From contig JAIUNY010000003.1 in assembly GCA_020161505.1 (NCBI GenBank), forward strand, positions 1-64,000: a DNA stretch of 64,000 nt. The letters are read 5' to 3'. Of the stretch, positions 25,617 through 34,994 are shown piece after piece. The DNA is from Armatimonadota bacterium (GTDB lineage: Bacteria; Armatimonadota; Fimbriimonadia; Fimbriimonadales; Fimbriimonadaceae). How positions within the stretch are numbered: position 1 is the stretch's first letter; the number at the start of each line of letters is the position of its first letter. The position numbers and the translations under genes were made by a program. The notes beneath the pieces were generated by a model. That model had not been told where the DNA came from, made no database searches, and saw only the letters and a program-made list of their open reading frames with translations.

Positions 25617-25646
25617 CGGGCCCCTGTCTTGCAGAACAGGGGCCCG
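25617..25646. terminator. Perfect 11-bp hairpin between genes
   Basis: CGGGCCCCTGT (25617-25627) pairs with ACAGGGGCCCG (25636-25646) around an 8-nt loop. No T-run follows on either strand, so it may be a T-less terminator, an mRNA-stabilising hairpin or a control element for the next gene, whose GGAGG begins 13 nt later. Confidence 0.5.
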
Positions 25647-25674
25647 AGCGATTACGATGGAGGTACGGGAATCT

Positions 25675-26415
25675 ATGAAAGCTCTCTTGACCGGATCAAT
25701 GCTGATGCTGGGCGTCGGCTCGGCCCTTGCCCAGACCATTGAGGACTTCGAGAATGCGCTCCTGGATGCGCAAACGATGTTCCGGGCTCCCCGCTACAGC
25801 GGATCCACTTCGGCGATGCTCGAAACCAAGTGGAGTGTCGGCCGGGTAACCCGGATGCCCCGCCCGCTCTCAACTTTGAGCCTCGCCGGGGTTCAAGTCT
25901 TCGAGGCCCAGTTTGAGTTCAAGTGGAACCGAGAGGATCGCTGGTGTCGACTGACCACCTTCAACACGACCGGTCGCCCCAACCCCTACATCGACGTGAC
26001 GAAGAAGCTCAAGCTCGACCTGTGGGTCTCCGCCCCGGTGCGACTGGCACTCGGCGTCCGAGAAGTCGGCGGCGTGGGGGCGATCGGGAACAACGGTGGC
26101 ACAAGCGGCCCGATCGAATGGGTTGCTCCGAGCGGACTCGTCTCAAATGGACAAGCCTTCCGTCCCGGCGGATTGCTCCTCACGGGCGGTCAGTGGCAAA
26201 CCGTGGAAATTGATCTCTCGGCGATTCCCAAAGGCATCGCCGCTCCTGGTCAGGTCGCTTCGTTTGTCGGCAATGGACGGTTGGATAGCCCAGGCGGCTA
26301 TGTTTTGGAGCATCTTGCCTTTTCGGGCGAGGGCCTTCACTACTCCGTGCAAGTGATGATCGACCGGATCTACCAGACCTCGCCCTCCGAGACTTCCCGT
26401 GGCGACAAGGGCTGA
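25675..26415 (+). CDS. Hypothetical secreted beta-rich protein
   Basis: A 246-residue protein with a clear signal peptide (MKALLTGSMLMLGVGSALAQ) and a good ribosome-binding site (GGAGG at 25659-25663). The mature part begins TIEDFENALLDAQTMFRAPRYSGST and reads like a carbohydrate-binding, jelly-roll type module (patterns WCRLTTFNTTGRPNPYIDVTKKLKLDLWV and WQTVEIDLSAIP). I infer polysaccharide binding from this pattern only. It lies 18 bp upstream of the GHL10-like gene in the same direction and probably belongs with it. Confidence 0.7.
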   Translation: MKALLTGSMLMLGVGSALAQTIEDFENALLDAQTMFRAPRYSGSTSAMLETKWSVGRVTRMPRPLSTLSLAGVQVFEAQFEFKWNREDRWCRLTTFNTTGRPNPYIDVTKKLKLDLWVSAPVRLALGVREVGGVGAIGNNGGTSGPIEWVAPSGLVSNGQAFRPGGLLLTGGQWQTVEIDLSAIPKGIAAPGQVASFVGNGRLDSPGGYVLEHLAFSGEGLHYSVQVMIDRIYQTSPSETSRGDKG

Positions 26416-26433
26416 TCCGGGTAAGAATTCGGA

Positions 26434-28206
26434 ATGATTGGCGCAGTCGCCTTCGCCGCCATCGGTTCGACGATGGTGGGCGCGCAGTCTCTTTCCACCG
26501 AGAGTCGATTCGAGCGCGTTCGTCCCCTGAATCTTCCCAGCATTCGGATCCACGAGTCTCTGGCGAAGTATGGCGTCGCCCAGAGCACCGCACGGCGGAT
26601 GGGACTCCAGGGGCGCGTTCTGTGGATCGATGCCACCGCGAATCTCGGCCGCGTGAACAGCGACGAAAAGATCGAGGCTCTGTTCAGCACGATCCAAGAT
26701 GTCGGCTTCAACACGGTGGTGTTCGATGTCAAGCCGATCAACGGGTACACGATGTACCCGAGCAAGCTGACCGAGCAGATCACCTTTTGGCGCACCAGCA
26801 CGATGCCCAAGGGATACGACCCCTTGGCCAAGATGGTCACAGAGGCGAAGAAGCACGGCCTCTCACTGCTGGTCGCTCTGAATGCCTTCAGCGAGGGTCA
26901 CTCGTTTGGAAAGCGCGACTTTGGTAAGGCGGACAACCAGTTTTTCAAACCCGGATGGGGCTACGAGAATCCTGACTTGCAGACCGTGCGCTACATTCCC
27001 CGCCCGACGGTCGCGGGGCTCGATGTCCATCCGGCGCTTGACCCGAAGAGTTTCAGCGAGCCCGTCGCGATTTTCACGAACCCCGCACTGGCACCCGATG
27101 AAGGTTTCTTCTTGCTGGTCGATCGGAACCGGTTGGTGACCTACGCGGGCTCCACCAAGCCGACTGAGCTGAATGGGAATGCGCTCTATGCCGGGCAGGG
27201 AGACGGCGCTCGCGTTCTCTCCGGGTTCGGTGTGGGATCGCGGCTCATCGTGGATTCTCGTCCGACGTACGTTCCCATCGGTGATGCGCAGAACCAAGTG
27301 CCCCTCATGATGAATCCTCACCGGGAGGAGAATCAGCAACGCGCTCTGGACTTTGTGCGTGAGATCATGTCGGGGTACGACGTCGATGGCCTTCTGTACG
27401 ACGATCGCCTGCGCTACGGCGGGCTGGATTCTGACTTCAGCGAGCACACACGGGGGCTGTTCGAGAAGGAAATCGGGCGCAAAGTGCGATGGCCGGATGA
27501 AGTCTATTCGACCATCTATTCGCCGAGCCTGACACCGGGCGTGAAACCTGGGCCGCTCTATGATGCGTGGCTCACCTTCCGCTCACGCGAGATGCAGCGG
27601 TTCATGGGCCGAGTCCGGGCCGAAGTCGAGCGGAACCGGCCTGGCGCGTTGCTCGGGATCTACGCCGGAAGTTGGTACGGAGACTATCAACGCTACGGCA
27701 CCAACTACGGGTCGCAGGATATCAATGCGGGCTATCCCTTCTTGACCCGCAGCTATCGGGAGACGGGATTTGCCAACCAGCTTGATTTGCTCATCACGGG
27801 TTGCTACTATCCGTTTGGCACGGTGGAGGAAGCGATTGTCGGAGGCGGAGTTCCGGGGCGCACCGTGGAAGCAGGGGGAATCCTGACCAACCGCGTGGCG
27901 CGGAGCCAGTCGTGGAGCTACGCGGGGATCATGATCTCCGATTTCTGGCCCGATCCGCAGAAGATCGAATCGGCGTTGCAAGCGGCGACCGCGACCACTC
28001 AGGGCGTCATGGTCTTTGATCTCAGCCACAACATTGATCAGTTCTGGCCCGTGTTCAAACGGGCTTTTGCGGAGAAGCGAAAGGCCCCGCATACCGTGAA
28101 GGGGTTGTTGCATGAAGTTCGGGCGACGAAGGCGGATCAGGATCGGCGTGGTTTCAAAGAGCCTCCCTTCCCCACGTTTGAAGGGGCTCCGGGGGCTGGG
28201 TTCTAG
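26434..28206 (+). CDS. GHL10-like putative glycoside hydrolase, exported
   Basis: A 590-residue protein related to the glycosyl-hydrolase-like 10 (DUF187-type) family, a TIM-barrel group expected to act on polysaccharides. Recognisable parts: GRVLWIDATANLGRVNSDEKI, TIQDVGFNTVVFDVKPINGY, VTEAKKHGLSLLVALNAF, the MNPHREENQQRALDFVREI and VDGLLYDDRLRYGG motifs (putative acidic catalytic residues), and GIYAGSWYGDY. The N-terminus is a short signal peptide. Its last residues (PTFEGAPGAGF) are encoded by a GC-rich stretch resembling the nearby REP-like repeat, so the 3' end may have been altered by repeat insertion. It is probably co-transcribed with the preceding secreted protein. Confidence 0.78.
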   Translation: MIGAVAFAAIGSTMVGAQSLSTESRFERVRPLNLPSIRIHESLAKYGVAQSTARRMGLQGRVLWIDATANLGRVNSDEKIEALFSTIQDVGFNTVVFDVKPINGYTMYPSKLTEQITFWRTSTMPKGYDPLAKMVTEAKKHGLSLLVALNAFSEGHSFGKRDFGKADNQFFKPGWGYENPDLQTVRYIPRPTVAGLDVHPALDPKSFSEPVAIFTNPALAPDEGFFLLVDRNRLVTYAGSTKPTELNGNALYAGQGDGARVLSGFGVGSRLIVDSRPTYVPIGDAQNQVPLMMNPHREENQQRALDFVREIMSGYDVDGLLYDDRLRYGGLDSDFSEHTRGLFEKEIGRKVRWPDEVYSTIYSPSLTPGVKPGPLYDAWLTFRSREMQRFMGRVRAEVERNRPGALLGIYAGSWYGDYQRYGTNYGSQDINAGYPFLTRSYRETGFANQLDLLITGCYYPFGTVEEAIVGGGVPGRTVEAGGILTNRVARSQSWSYAGIMISDFWPDPQKIESALQAATATTQGVMVFDLSHNIDQFWPVFKRAFAEKRKAPHTVKGLLHEVRATKADQDRRGFKEPPFPTFEGAPGAGF

Positions 28207-28268
28207 GGTTTCTCGCGAGCTCGTCCCCCACCCTGCCCTCCCCCAGGGATGGTGGAGGAAAACCATGG

Positions 28269-28348
28269 GTGCCCGGCTCCCTTTAGGGGCCGGATTTGCT
28301 TCTCGCCATCGGACGCAGAGCTATCCCGTCCCTGAAGGGTCGGGGCAC
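28269..28348. repeat. REPIN-like element, copy 2
   Basis: The left end (28269-28294) reads GTGCCCGGCTCCC, then ttta, then GGGGCCGGA. The right end (28324-28348) reads TCCCGTCCCTGAAGGG followed by TCGGGGCAC. The two ends face each other as in copy 1 (12675-12809), but the core is shorter (29 bp). It sits in the gap between the GHL10-like gene and hisC. Confidence 0.68.
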
Positions 28349-28381
28349 GGCTAACTTTCTGGGCACCGATCTGCGGCTCGG

Positions 28382-28387
28382 TACACT
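28382..28387 (+). promoter_or_regulatory. Putative leaderless -10 box of hisC
   Basis: TACACT ends 7 nt before the ATG at 28395, with no Shine-Dalgarno sequence between. It lies 34 bp after the REPIN-like element. Confidence 0.4.
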
Positions 28388-28394
28388 CTCGCGC

Positions 28395-29486
28395 ATGCCG
28401 ATTCCTCTCCGGTCGAACGTGCTCCGCATGACGCCCTACACCCCAGGGAAACCGATTGACGAAGTCAAGCGCGAACTGGGGCTCAGCGAAGTGGTCAAGC
28501 TGGCAAGCAACGAGAATCCCCTCGGCCCGAGCCCGCTTGCCATCCAAGCTGTTCAAGAAGCGGCCCCGCAGATGCACCTTTATCCTGATGCGAGCGGATA
28601 CTCCGTCAAGGAGAAAATCGCGACGAAGTTTGGCGTCGAACGAAACAACGTCCTCCTCGGCAACGGCAGCGACGAGCTGATCCACCTCCTCGGACTCGTG
28701 CTGCTGGAGCCTGGCACGAACATGGTTGTCGGCAACCCCACCTTCGTGCGCTATGATGCCGCCGCGCACCTTGCGGATATCGAACTGCGCAAGGTGCCTC
28801 TCACCGAGACCTGGCACCACGATCTGGATGCTATGGCGGCAGCATGCGATTCCCAAACCCGGCTCGTCTTTGTCGCCAACCCCCACAACCCAACCGGCAC
28901 CGTGCGGGAAAAGGCCGACTTTGAGGCATTTCTTGCCAAGCTCCCCAGCACTGCGGTCTGCGTCATTGATGAAGCCTACGTGGAATATGCCTCCGATTTG
29001 GATTTGCCCGATTCCGTCGGATATGTGCGCGAGGGACGCCCGGTGGTTGCTCTCCGCACCTTCAGCAAAGCGTACGGGCTCGCCGGTATCCGCGTGGGCT
29101 ACGGCATTGCGCCAGCGGAAATCGTCGATGCGATCGACCGGGCACGCGAGCCGTTTGATGTCAACAGCCTCGCCCAAATCGCCGCGATCGCCGCACTCGA
29201 CGACGAAAAGCACCTTGCCGAATCTCGAAAGGTCAATGCCGAAGGGATGGCTCGGATCGCGGCTTTGGCGACCGAGCTCGGTCTCACGACGGTGCCGAGC
29301 CGGGCCAACTTTATCTGCATCCACGTGAAGCGACCGGGCCAAGAGGTGTTTGATGCCCTGCTCAAGCGCGGGGTGATCGTCCGCTCCGGCGGGCCGCTCG
29401 GGATGACGGACTACGTGAGGGTCAGCATCGGAACACCCGATGAGGTCTCGGCCTTCCTCACTGCCTTCCGCGAAGTGATGGCCTGA
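28395..29486 (+). CDS. hisC: Histidinol-phosphate aminotransferase
   Basis: PLP enzyme of histidine biosynthesis that converts imidazole-acetol phosphate to histidinol phosphate; 363 residues, cytoplasmic. Visible: KLASNENPLGPSP at the start, NGSDELIHLLG, NPHNPTGTV (Asn contacting PLP), DEAYVEYA, and FSKAYGLAGIRVGYG with the Schiff-base Lys and phosphate-binding Arg. Members of this group can also act on phenylalanine/tyrosine or other amino acids, so exact specificity is inferred. No other his genes are near. The last base of its TGA is the first base of the DUF2798 gene's ATG. Confidence 0.92.
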   Translation: MPIPLRSNVLRMTPYTPGKPIDEVKRELGLSEVVKLASNENPLGPSPLAIQAVQEAAPQMHLYPDASGYSVKEKIATKFGVERNNVLLGNGSDELIHLLGLVLLEPGTNMVVGNPTFVRYDAAAHLADIELRKVPLTETWHHDLDAMAAACDSQTRLVFVANPHNPTGTVREKADFEAFLAKLPSTAVCVIDEAYVEYASDLDLPDSVGYVREGRPVVALRTFSKAYGLAGIRVGYGIAPAEIVDAIDRAREPFDVNSLAQIAAIAALDDEKHLAESRKVNAEGMARIAALATELGLTTVPSRANFICIHVKRPGQEVFDALLKRGVIVRSGGPLGMTDYVRVSIGTPDEVSAFLTAFREVMA

Positions 29487-29716
29487 TGCTGAACCAGCTG
29501 CGAACCCCGCGATTTCTCTTCCCGACGATCATGGCGCTCATCATGAGCGGAGTGATCTCGCTCGTGAACACGATTCTCCGAGGTGGCATTGCGGCGGTCG
29601 CGGTGTGGCCTGTGAACTGGGGCACCGCGTTTCTGATCGCCTGGCCTGTGGCCTACTTTGTGGTTCCCATCGTCCGCAGCCTCGTGGACAAGTGGTCGGT
29701 TCCGCCCGCCGCGTAG
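29486..29716 (+). CDS. DUF2798 family small membrane protein
   Basis: A 76-residue protein with two membrane helices (FPTIMALIMSGVISLVNTI and AFLIAWPVAYFVVPIV), the pattern of DUF2798. The function is unknown. It starts in the hisC stop codon and converges on mtnA, whose stop lies 3 bp beyond its own. Confidence 0.85.
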   Translation: MLNQLRTPRFLFPTIMALIMSGVISLVNTILRGGIAAVAVWPVNWGTAFLIAWPVAYFVVPIVRSLVDKWSVPPAA

Positions 29717-29719
29717 CCC

Positions 29720-30697
29720 CTACTCGAAGGCGTAGGGCGCACGGGCGATGCCCTTTTCAGTGACAATCGCGGCGATCAAGTCGCCCGGCGTCACATCGAA
29801 GGCCGGATTCCAGACGGGGCACCCGGCAGGGGCGACCCTCACACCTTCGATCTCGGTGAGTTCCTCCGCCTCGCGCTCTTCAATCGGGATGAGATCGCCC
29901 GTCGGCAACGTCGGATCGAGGGTTGAGGAGGGGGCGGCGATCACGAACGGAATCCCGTAGTGATGGGCCAAGACAGCAAGCATCAGAGTCCCAATCTTGT
30001 TCGCCGTGTCCCCGTTGGCGGTGATTCGGTCGGCTCCCGCAACCACAAAGTCGATCTTCCCCGCTCGCATCAGACTGGCGGCGGCACTGTCGGCAATGCT
30101 CTGGAACGGGATCTGATCTTTCATCAGCTCATAAGCGGTCAGACGAAGTCCTTGCTGCCGGGGGCGGGTTTCGCATGAGAAGACATGCTTCACTTTGCCT
30201 TGCGCGTGAGCGGTGCGGATGATCCCGAGAGCGGTTCCATGACCTGCGGTGGCCAGAGAGCCCGTGTTGCAGATGGTGAGGATCGTCGCGTTTTCTGGCA
30301 CAAGCGAGGCCCCGAATTCACCGATCTTGAGGTTCATCGCAAGGTCTTCTGTTTCGATGTCCGTCGCCTCAGCGAGGACGGACGCGGGGGATCGATCCGT
30401 GAGGCGATCCATGCGTTCAAGCGCCCAGAAGAGGTTGACTGCCGTCGGACGAGAAGCGGCGAGCCCTGCGCGAGCGGTGTCCCAGTCCTCACCGGATGCA
30501 GTGGCGAGCGCCATCCCGTAGGCCGCCGCGACCCCAATCGCCGGAGCCCCTCGGACCGCCATCGACCGGATTCCTTCAGCGACTTCCTGCCAGGTGCGCA
30601 AAGTCAGCCACGTTTCAGTGCCAGGCAAAATGCGCTGATCGAGCATCAAAAGGGCACCGTTTTCCCAGCGCAGAGGCACAACCACGGAAGTCGTCAT
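29720..30697 (-). CDS. mtnA: S-methyl-5-thioribose-1-phosphate isomerase
   Basis: Converts methylthioribose-1-phosphate to methylthioribulose-1-phosphate in the methionine salvage pathway; 325 residues, cytoplasmic. Family motifs: VRGAPAIGVAAAYGM, NLFWALERM, ICNTGSLATAGHGTALG with the catalytic Cys, ETRPRQQGLRLTAYEL, and VVAGADRITANGDTANKIGT with the catalytic Asp. Similarity to eIF2B-alpha-type subunits is expected. No other salvage genes are nearby. It is divergent from the pseudo-receiver gene across 59 bp. Confidence 0.95.
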   Translation of the reverse strand: MTTSVVVPLRWENGALLMLDQRILPGTETWLTLRTWQEVAEGIRSMAVRGAPAIGVAAAYGMALATASGEDWDTARAGLAASRPTAVNLFWALERMDRLTDRSPASVLAEATDIETEDLAMNLKIGEFGASLVPENATILTICNTGSLATAGHGTALGIIRTAHAQGKVKHVFSCETRPRQQGLRLTAYELMKDQIPFQSIADSAAASLMRAGKIDFVVAGADRITANGDTANKIGTLMLAVLAHHYGIPFVIAAPSSTLDPTLPTGDLIPIEEREAEELTEIEGVRVAPAGCPVWNPAFDVTPGDLIAAIVTEKGIARAPYAFE

Positions 30698-30756
30698 GAT
30701 GCGGCAAGGGTACCTAGCGCGGTGACCTCGGGCCCGCGACGCGCGTACCAGAAACC

Positions 30757-31107
30757 ATGCGCGTTTTGGTTTTGGAAGACAACCTCATGTGGTCCGCTCG
30801 GCTGCGACAAAGCTTGGTGGGGCTGGGGCATGAGGCGATCATGCTCGACCGAATCCCCGAGGAACTCCCCCAGGCGGACGTCGCGATCCTCAACCTCGGA
30901 TCGGACAAGCTGTGGAGCGCCGAACTCGTCTCGGCCCTCAAAGACCAGGGCGCTCACGTGGTCGGGCATGCGGGGCATAAGGAGAAGCAGCTGCTCGCCG
31001 CTGGCCGCGAGGAAGGATGCCACCAGGTCGTTTCGAACTCAACGCTCACGTTCAAGCTCGCAGATGTGCTGGATCAAGCTGGTATTTCTACCAGACCGAC
31101 ATCCTGA
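30757..31107 (+). CDS. Stand-alone pseudo-receiver domain protein
   Basis: A 116-residue single domain with the CheY-like fold. It begins MRVLVLEDNLMWSARLRQ, keeping the acidic pair Glu7/Asp8 that binds Mg2+ in receivers. The phosphoacceptor position, where VLLDL would be expected, reads VAILNLG with Asn46, so normal phosphorylation is unlikely. It could act as a constitutive or protein-binding regulator. There is no kinase next to it. A strong terminator lies 85 bp after the stop. Confidence 0.75.
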   Translation: MRVLVLEDNLMWSARLRQSLVGLGHEAIMLDRIPEELPQADVAILNLGSDKLWSAELVSALKDQGAHVVGHAGHKEKQLLAAGREEGCHQVVSNSTLTFKLADVLDQAGISTRPTS

Positions 31108-31191
31108 TTCCGAACATGGCAGGCGAGGTGTATGTCTCAATACTGTCATTCGACTGGAACGTGTGGAGCAATCCAGTACTTGCAAATTTGG

Positions 31192-31228
31192 CGCGGATTT
31201 GACCTCTCTGAAGTCATCCGCGTTTTTT
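31192..31228 (+). terminator. Rho-independent terminator
   Basis: CGCGGAT (31192-31198) pairs with ATCCGCG (31216-31222), with an inner GAC/GTC helix, followed by TTTTTT at 31223-31228. It ends the pseudo-receiver transcript and insulates scoA. Confidence 0.88.
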
Positions 31229-31259
31229 CTTTGTCTCCCTGACTGGACTCGACCTTGTG

Positions 31260-31265
31260 TAAACT
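31260..31265 (+). promoter_or_regulatory. Possible -10 box of scoA
   Basis: TAAACT lies 24 nt before the ATG at 31290. The short predicted leader holds GGAG 5 nt before the ATG, so this gene, unlike many here, would have a leadered mRNA. Confidence 0.35.
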
Positions 31266-31289
31266 CCGGTCTTCGGCATCGGAGCCCCT

Positions 31290-31994
31290 ATGGACAAACT
31301 GGTTAGCAGCGCCGCCACCGCCCTCGAAGGCCTTCTTTTCGACGGAATGACGATCATGACCGGAGGCTTTGGCCTCTGCGGGATTCCGGAGCACCTGATT
31401 CTCGCTCTGCGCGATTCCGGCGTCAAGGAGATCACGGTCATCAGCAACAACTGTGGTGTCGATGATTTCGGCATGGGGCTGTTGCTGCAAACCCGCCAGA
31501 TCAAGAAGATGGTGAGCAGCTATGTCGGCGAGAACGCAGAGTTCGAGCGGCAATACTTAAGCGGCGAACTGGAGCTGGAGTTCAATCCTCAGGGGACGCT
31601 GGCTGAGCGGATTCGGGCAGGCGGTGCCGGGATTCCTGCCTTTTTCGTCAAGACGGGCTACGGAACTCTCGTCGCCGAGGGCAAGGAAACGCGCGAATTC
31701 GATGGGGAGATGTATGTGATGGAGACCGCCCTCAAGGCGGATCTCAGCATCGTCAAGGCCTGGCGCGGGGATCGATGGGGCAACCTGCAATATCGCAAGA
31801 CGGCGCGCAACTTCAATCCAATGATGGCGAGCGCAGGAAAAGTCTGCGTCGCAGAAGTAGAAGAGCTCGTCGAGGTCGGCCAATTAGATGCCGATCAGAT
31901 CCACACACCCAGCATTTTTGTGGATCGGATGATAGTCGGAACCGCTTACGAAAAGCGGATCGAGCGGCTCACCACCCGTCCAAAAGAGGCATAG
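31290..31994 (+). CDS. scoA: 3-oxoacid CoA-transferase subunit A
   Basis: Alpha subunit of a succinyl-CoA:3-ketoacid (or related) CoA-transferase, which moves CoA between succinyl-CoA and acetoacetate. It has 234 residues, normal size. Visible: [17 protein letters not shown] (CoA-binding GxGGF-type region), [40 protein letters not shown], and [22 protein letters not shown]. The catalytic Glu is on subunit B, which is encoded 3 kb downstream at 35001 rather than adjacent; a chemoreceptor and an L,D-transpeptidase gene lie between. It is preceded by its own promoter-like box and GGAG. Confidence 0.93.
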   Translation: MDKLVSSAATALEGLLFDGMTIMTGGFGLCGIPEHLILALRDSGVKEITVISNNCGVDDFGMGLLLQTRQIKKMVSSYVGENAEFERQYLSGELELEFNPQGTLAERIRAGGAGIPAFFVKTGYGTLVAEGKETREFDGEMYVMETALKADLSIVKAWRGDRWGNLQYRKTARNFNPMMASAGKVCVAEVEELVEVGQLDADQIHTPSIFVDRMIVGTAYEKRIERLTTRPKEA

Positions 31995-32208
31995 ATCAGC
32001 CTTCGCTTATTCATCACTCACCGGAAACGGGAATCCTTCCATTTCATTCCGGTTTCAAATGATATAAGTGATACTTGACGCAACTTTCGCAACTGCGTTC
32101 CCAGGTTCATCTGATCTTCTCTGTATTTGCAGCCAATGATATGACTCGTCGCTAACATCATCCGTGCATGATTTTTGTATACGGGTCGATACAGCAGGGT
32201 TTGAACAG
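31995..32208. other. Gap upstream of the chemoreceptor gene
   Basis: No gene or clear terminator. The stretch is AT-richer than its surroundings. A TATACG box (~32178-32183) preceded by a T-rich GATTTTTG could be the chemoreceptor promoter. The ATG at 32164 is in frame with the gene but lies upstream of this box. Confidence 0.3.
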
Positions 32209-34164
32209 ATGTCTTGGTTTCAGAATCTCAAGGTTGGACAAAAGATTGCGGTGGCCTTCGGCACCGTCCTTTGTCTTCTTGTCGTCGTCGCAGGAGTGAG
32301 CCTGCGTTCCGCCGCGCTCATGCGGGCGGAAGCCGCTAGTCTCTACAACGACAGCGTCATCGGAAGTGCGAGCATGGGCAAAATCAGCCAGCTCGTCACA
32401 GAGAAAAGGCTCATCCAACTCCGATGGTACGCCGAAGTCGATGCCGGAAAGAAGTCGGATGGAGCGGAAAAGCTTGCCGAGCTGCGTGGCCAACTCAAGG
32501 AGGCGACGGCGGTCTATGACAAGAGCATCACCCAAGCAGACGACCGCGCGATGTTTGACGAACTCACGCAGGCCCTGGAAGAGTACGACACCATTTCTGC
32601 CCCGATCGAGTCAGCCCTGAGTGCGGGCCGCGCAAAAGGTGCCTACACGGGACTCACCGCCGAAGCGCGCACGTCCTTCAACGAGAATCTGATTCCGGTC
32701 GTCGACAAGCTGGTTGCTTGGAACGAGACGTATGGTGCTGCCAGCTTTCGAGATGCGGAAGCCGCCGCCACGGAAGCCAAGACGCTGATTGTCTCGGTGA
32801 GTGTTTTCGCCTTTGCGAGCGCCTTGTTCCTCGCCTGGAGCACCTACAAGTTCATTGTGCCGCCCGTCCAGACCGTTCTTTCGAAGTTCGAATTTCTCGG
32901 CGCGAACTGCATCACCGATCTGAACGCGGCGATGTCTTCGATGGCTCAGGGCGACCTGACCACCTCGGTGACTCCGCAGACCACCCCGATTGACTATCAA
33001 GCCAAAGACGAAATCGGCCAGCTTGCCGGTGGATTCAATGTCGTGCTGGGCATGATTCAAGGAGTGGTTGGAAACTTCAACGACACCCAAGAAAAGCTCC
33101 GCAATCTGCTGCGGGAAGTGGATCAAGCCGCCAACGGCGTGAGCCATACCAGCGAGACGCTTTCGCAAACTTCCGGCCAGACCGCCGAAGCAGCGCAGAG
33201 CGTGGCTCAGACCATGGACGAAGTCGCCCGGGCTGTCCAAGAAACCAGCCACACGAGCGACCAAATCGCCCAGGGCTCCGAGCAACTTGCGACCAGTGCC
33301 CAAGATGCCGCGCTTGAAATGAGCAAGCTCAAGAGCGCGGTGGAGCAAGTGCAAGAAGGCAGCGAATCTCAGCGAAACGCCGCCGTCCGGGCCAGCGAAG
33401 TGGCGACCCAAGGCGGCGAAGCGGTGGCTCAAACCATCTCGAGCATGGAAAGCATCGAAGCCAAGGTGGCGCAATCCACCGAGGTTGTGCGGGAGCTGGG
33501 CGAGAAGCAAGCGCAGATCGGAAGCATCGTCCAGACCATCGACGACATCGCGGCTCAGACGAACCTTCTTGCCCTCAACGCCGCCATCGAAGCTGCACGA
33601 GCTGGAGAGCATGGTCGAGGCTTTGCCGTCGTCGCCGACGAAGTGCGCAAGCTTGCCGAGAAGTCGGCGGATGCCACCAAGGAGATTGCCACTCTCATCG
33701 GAAGCGTGAGCGAAGGCGTCGAACAAGCGATCAAGGCGATGGATGCAAGCGTCCAAGAAGTGACCGAAGGCTCTCAATACAGCGCATCGGCTCGCGCCGC
33801 GCTTGAAGAAATCCTCGAGGCAATTTCGGACGTTCAATCCAGAGCGCAGGAGAGCGAGAAGCTCGTGTCCGCCATGGCCAAGAACGCGGAGAAGGTTGAA
33901 GAGTCCATCTCCAGCGTCGCAAGCGTTTCGCAAGAAACCGCTGCCGGAGCTGAAGAACTCAACGCCACCAGCGAAGAGATGGCGGCTTCGGCTGAGGAAG
34001 TCACGGCGGCGGTGCAAGAGCAGACCGCCAGCATCGAGGAGATCTCGAACATGGCCTCGCAACTTAGCGATGCTAGCCAAAACCTCAAAGCCTTGGTCAG
34101 CCAGTTCAAGACTGACGAAGGCACCAACCAGGGTGGCAACAGCCACCTTCGCGTGGCTGCTTAA
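32209..34164 (+). CDS. Methyl-accepting chemotaxis protein
   Basis: A membrane chemoreceptor of 651 residues. Order: TM1 (~12-32, [15 protein letters not shown]), a four-helix-bundle type extracytoplasmic sensor (~33-190), TM2 (~190-212, [21 protein letters not shown]), HAMP (~213-280) and a long cytoplasmic coiled-coil signalling domain. The kinase-contact tip is intact ([41 protein letters not shown]). The start at 32209 ([13 protein letters not shown]) was chosen over ATG 32164 because the extra 15 residues look unrelated. No CheA/W genes are near. It sits between scoA and scoB, splitting a normally adjacent pair. Confidence 0.92.
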   Translation: MSWFQNLKVGQKIAVAFGTVLCLLVVVAGVSLRSAALMRAEAASLYNDSVIGSASMGKISQLVTEKRLIQLRWYAEVDAGKKSDGAEKLAELRGQLKEATAVYDKSITQADDRAMFDELTQALEEYDTISAPIESALSAGRAKGAYTGLTAEARTSFNENLIPVVDKLVAWNETYGAASFRDAEAAATEAKTLIVSVSVFAFASALFLAWSTYKFIVPPVQTVLSKFEFLGANCITDLNAAMSSMAQGDLTTSVTPQTTPIDYQAKDEIGQLAGGFNVVLGMIQGVVGNFNDTQEKLRNLLREVDQAANGVSHTSETLSQTSGQTAEAAQSVAQTMDEVARAVQETSHTSDQIAQGSEQLATSAQDAALEMSKLKSAVEQVQEGSESQRNAAVRASEVATQGGEAVAQTISSMESIEAKVAQSTEVVRELGEKQAQIGSIVQTIDDIAAQTNLLALNAAIEAARAGEHGRGFAVVADEVRKLAEKSADATKEIATLIGSVSEGVEQAIKAMDASVQEVTEGSQYSASARAALEEILEAISDVQSRAQESEKLVSAMAKNAEKVEESISSVASVSQETAAGAEELNATSEEMAASAEEVTAAVQEQTASIEEISNMASQLSDASQNLKALVSQFKTDEGTNQGGNSHLRVAA

Positions 34165-34184
34165 CTCGCGCAGCCAAGCTCCCG

Positions 34185-34223
34185 TGCCCCCGAGCCGACC
34201 GATGTCTGGCTCGGGGGCATTTT
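34185..34223 (+). terminator. Rho-independent terminator
   Basis: TGCCCCCGAGCC (34185-34196) pairs perfectly with GGCTCGGGGGCA (34208-34219), followed by TTTT. It ends the chemoreceptor transcript and also sits next to the stop of the converging L,D-transpeptidase gene. Confidence 0.85.
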
Positions 34224-34224
34224 C

Positions 34225-34956
34225 CTATTCGGCATTGCGGTACTCGCCGCCGCGAATCCGGTACGCCCAGGGCTGGCCCGCTTCGAGAAAGTGACGGTAG
34301 CCCGGGAGCAACTCATCGCGCCAGAAATCCGACCACTCGGGGTACTCACGCAAGCGCTGATCGAGCTTCGCGCCTTCCATTCGGAAAGGATAGATCTCCA
34401 CGCGAATCCGGTGGTCGAGAGCTCGGGCTTCCTCAGCGATGGCATAGATGCGCTCAATCGCCGGGTCGCCCATCGCCAAACACCCGATACTGACCGCGCT
34501 CCCGTGGATGAAGATGTCACCGCCAGGGGTCTCGGGGTCGCTGCGTGGGCGGTCGCGATTGTTCGGGTAATTGATCCCTAGCGAGAGATGGAACTTGCTG
34601 TTGGGGTTGAAACGATCCACGAAATAGAAACCCTCTGGCACCTGGAGATCTCCCTCCTTGAGTTTTGGGCCGGGGCCGCCCGAGTCTTTGAGCACCGGGA
34701 AAGTTTCCCAAAGAGCGTAGCGTGACTCGCCCTCCGGCAGAACCCAGATCTCGAGCTCCTTCTCTTCTTTGAATGCGCGAAAAAGCAGTCCTTCCATGTT
34801 TTCGGTCTTCGGCGGAACTCGGGCCTCGATCGGCTCGGCGGGGCTGCGAGGCGGCTGCGGGCTCCGCGTGGCGACGAAGGCTCCACTTGCGATGAGTACC
34901 GTGGCGGCGAACAGCATGATGACGCGTCTCCCGCGCCTCGTCAATCGGCGGGTCAC
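34225..34956 (-). CDS. L,D-transpeptidase (YkuD fold), membrane-anchored
   Basis: A 243-residue enzyme expected to form 3-3 peptidoglycan cross-links or attach proteins to the wall. The N-terminus has a signal anchor ([20 protein letters not shown]). The catalytic motif is [20 protein letters not shown] with the His-Gly and the Ser-x-Gly-Cys pattern. The substrate-facing region [16 protein letters not shown] precedes it. The start codon is GTG at 34956, with a -10 box 6 nt upstream on the minus strand. The promoter region is shared with the divergent scoB gene. Confidence 0.88.
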   Translation of the reverse strand: MTRRLTRRGRRVIMLFAATVLIASGAFVATRSPQPPRSPAEPIEARVPPKTENMEGLLFRAFKEEKELEIWVLPEGESRYALWETFPVLKDSGGPGPKLKEGDLQVPEGFYFVDRFNPNSKFHLSLGINYPNNRDRPRSDPETPGGDIFIHGSAVSIGCLAMGDPAIERIYAIAEEARALDHRIRVEIYPFRMEGAKLDQRLREYPEWSDFWRDELLPGYRHFLEAGQPWAYRIRGGEYRNAE

Positions 34957-34962
34957 GTGGCT

Positions 34963-34994
34963 ATTCTACGACCAGCCCGCCTTGCTTGTATACT
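34963..34994. promoter_or_regulatory. Overlapping divergent leaderless promoters (L,D-transpeptidase / scoB)
   Basis: Only 44 bp separate the two start codons. On the minus strand TAGAAT (34963-34968) ends 6 nt before the GTG at 34956. On the plus strand TATACT (34989-34994) ends 6 nt before the ATG at 35001. With standard spacing, each -35 region falls on or next to the other promoter's -10 box, so simultaneous occupation by two polymerases would be hard. Confidence 0.5.

Noticed and set aside
32611-34146. 511-residue minus-strand frame opposite the chemoreceptor gene
   Set aside because: It is a shadow of the Ala/Glu/Ser-rich coiled coil on the other strand; it has no domain and no start signal.
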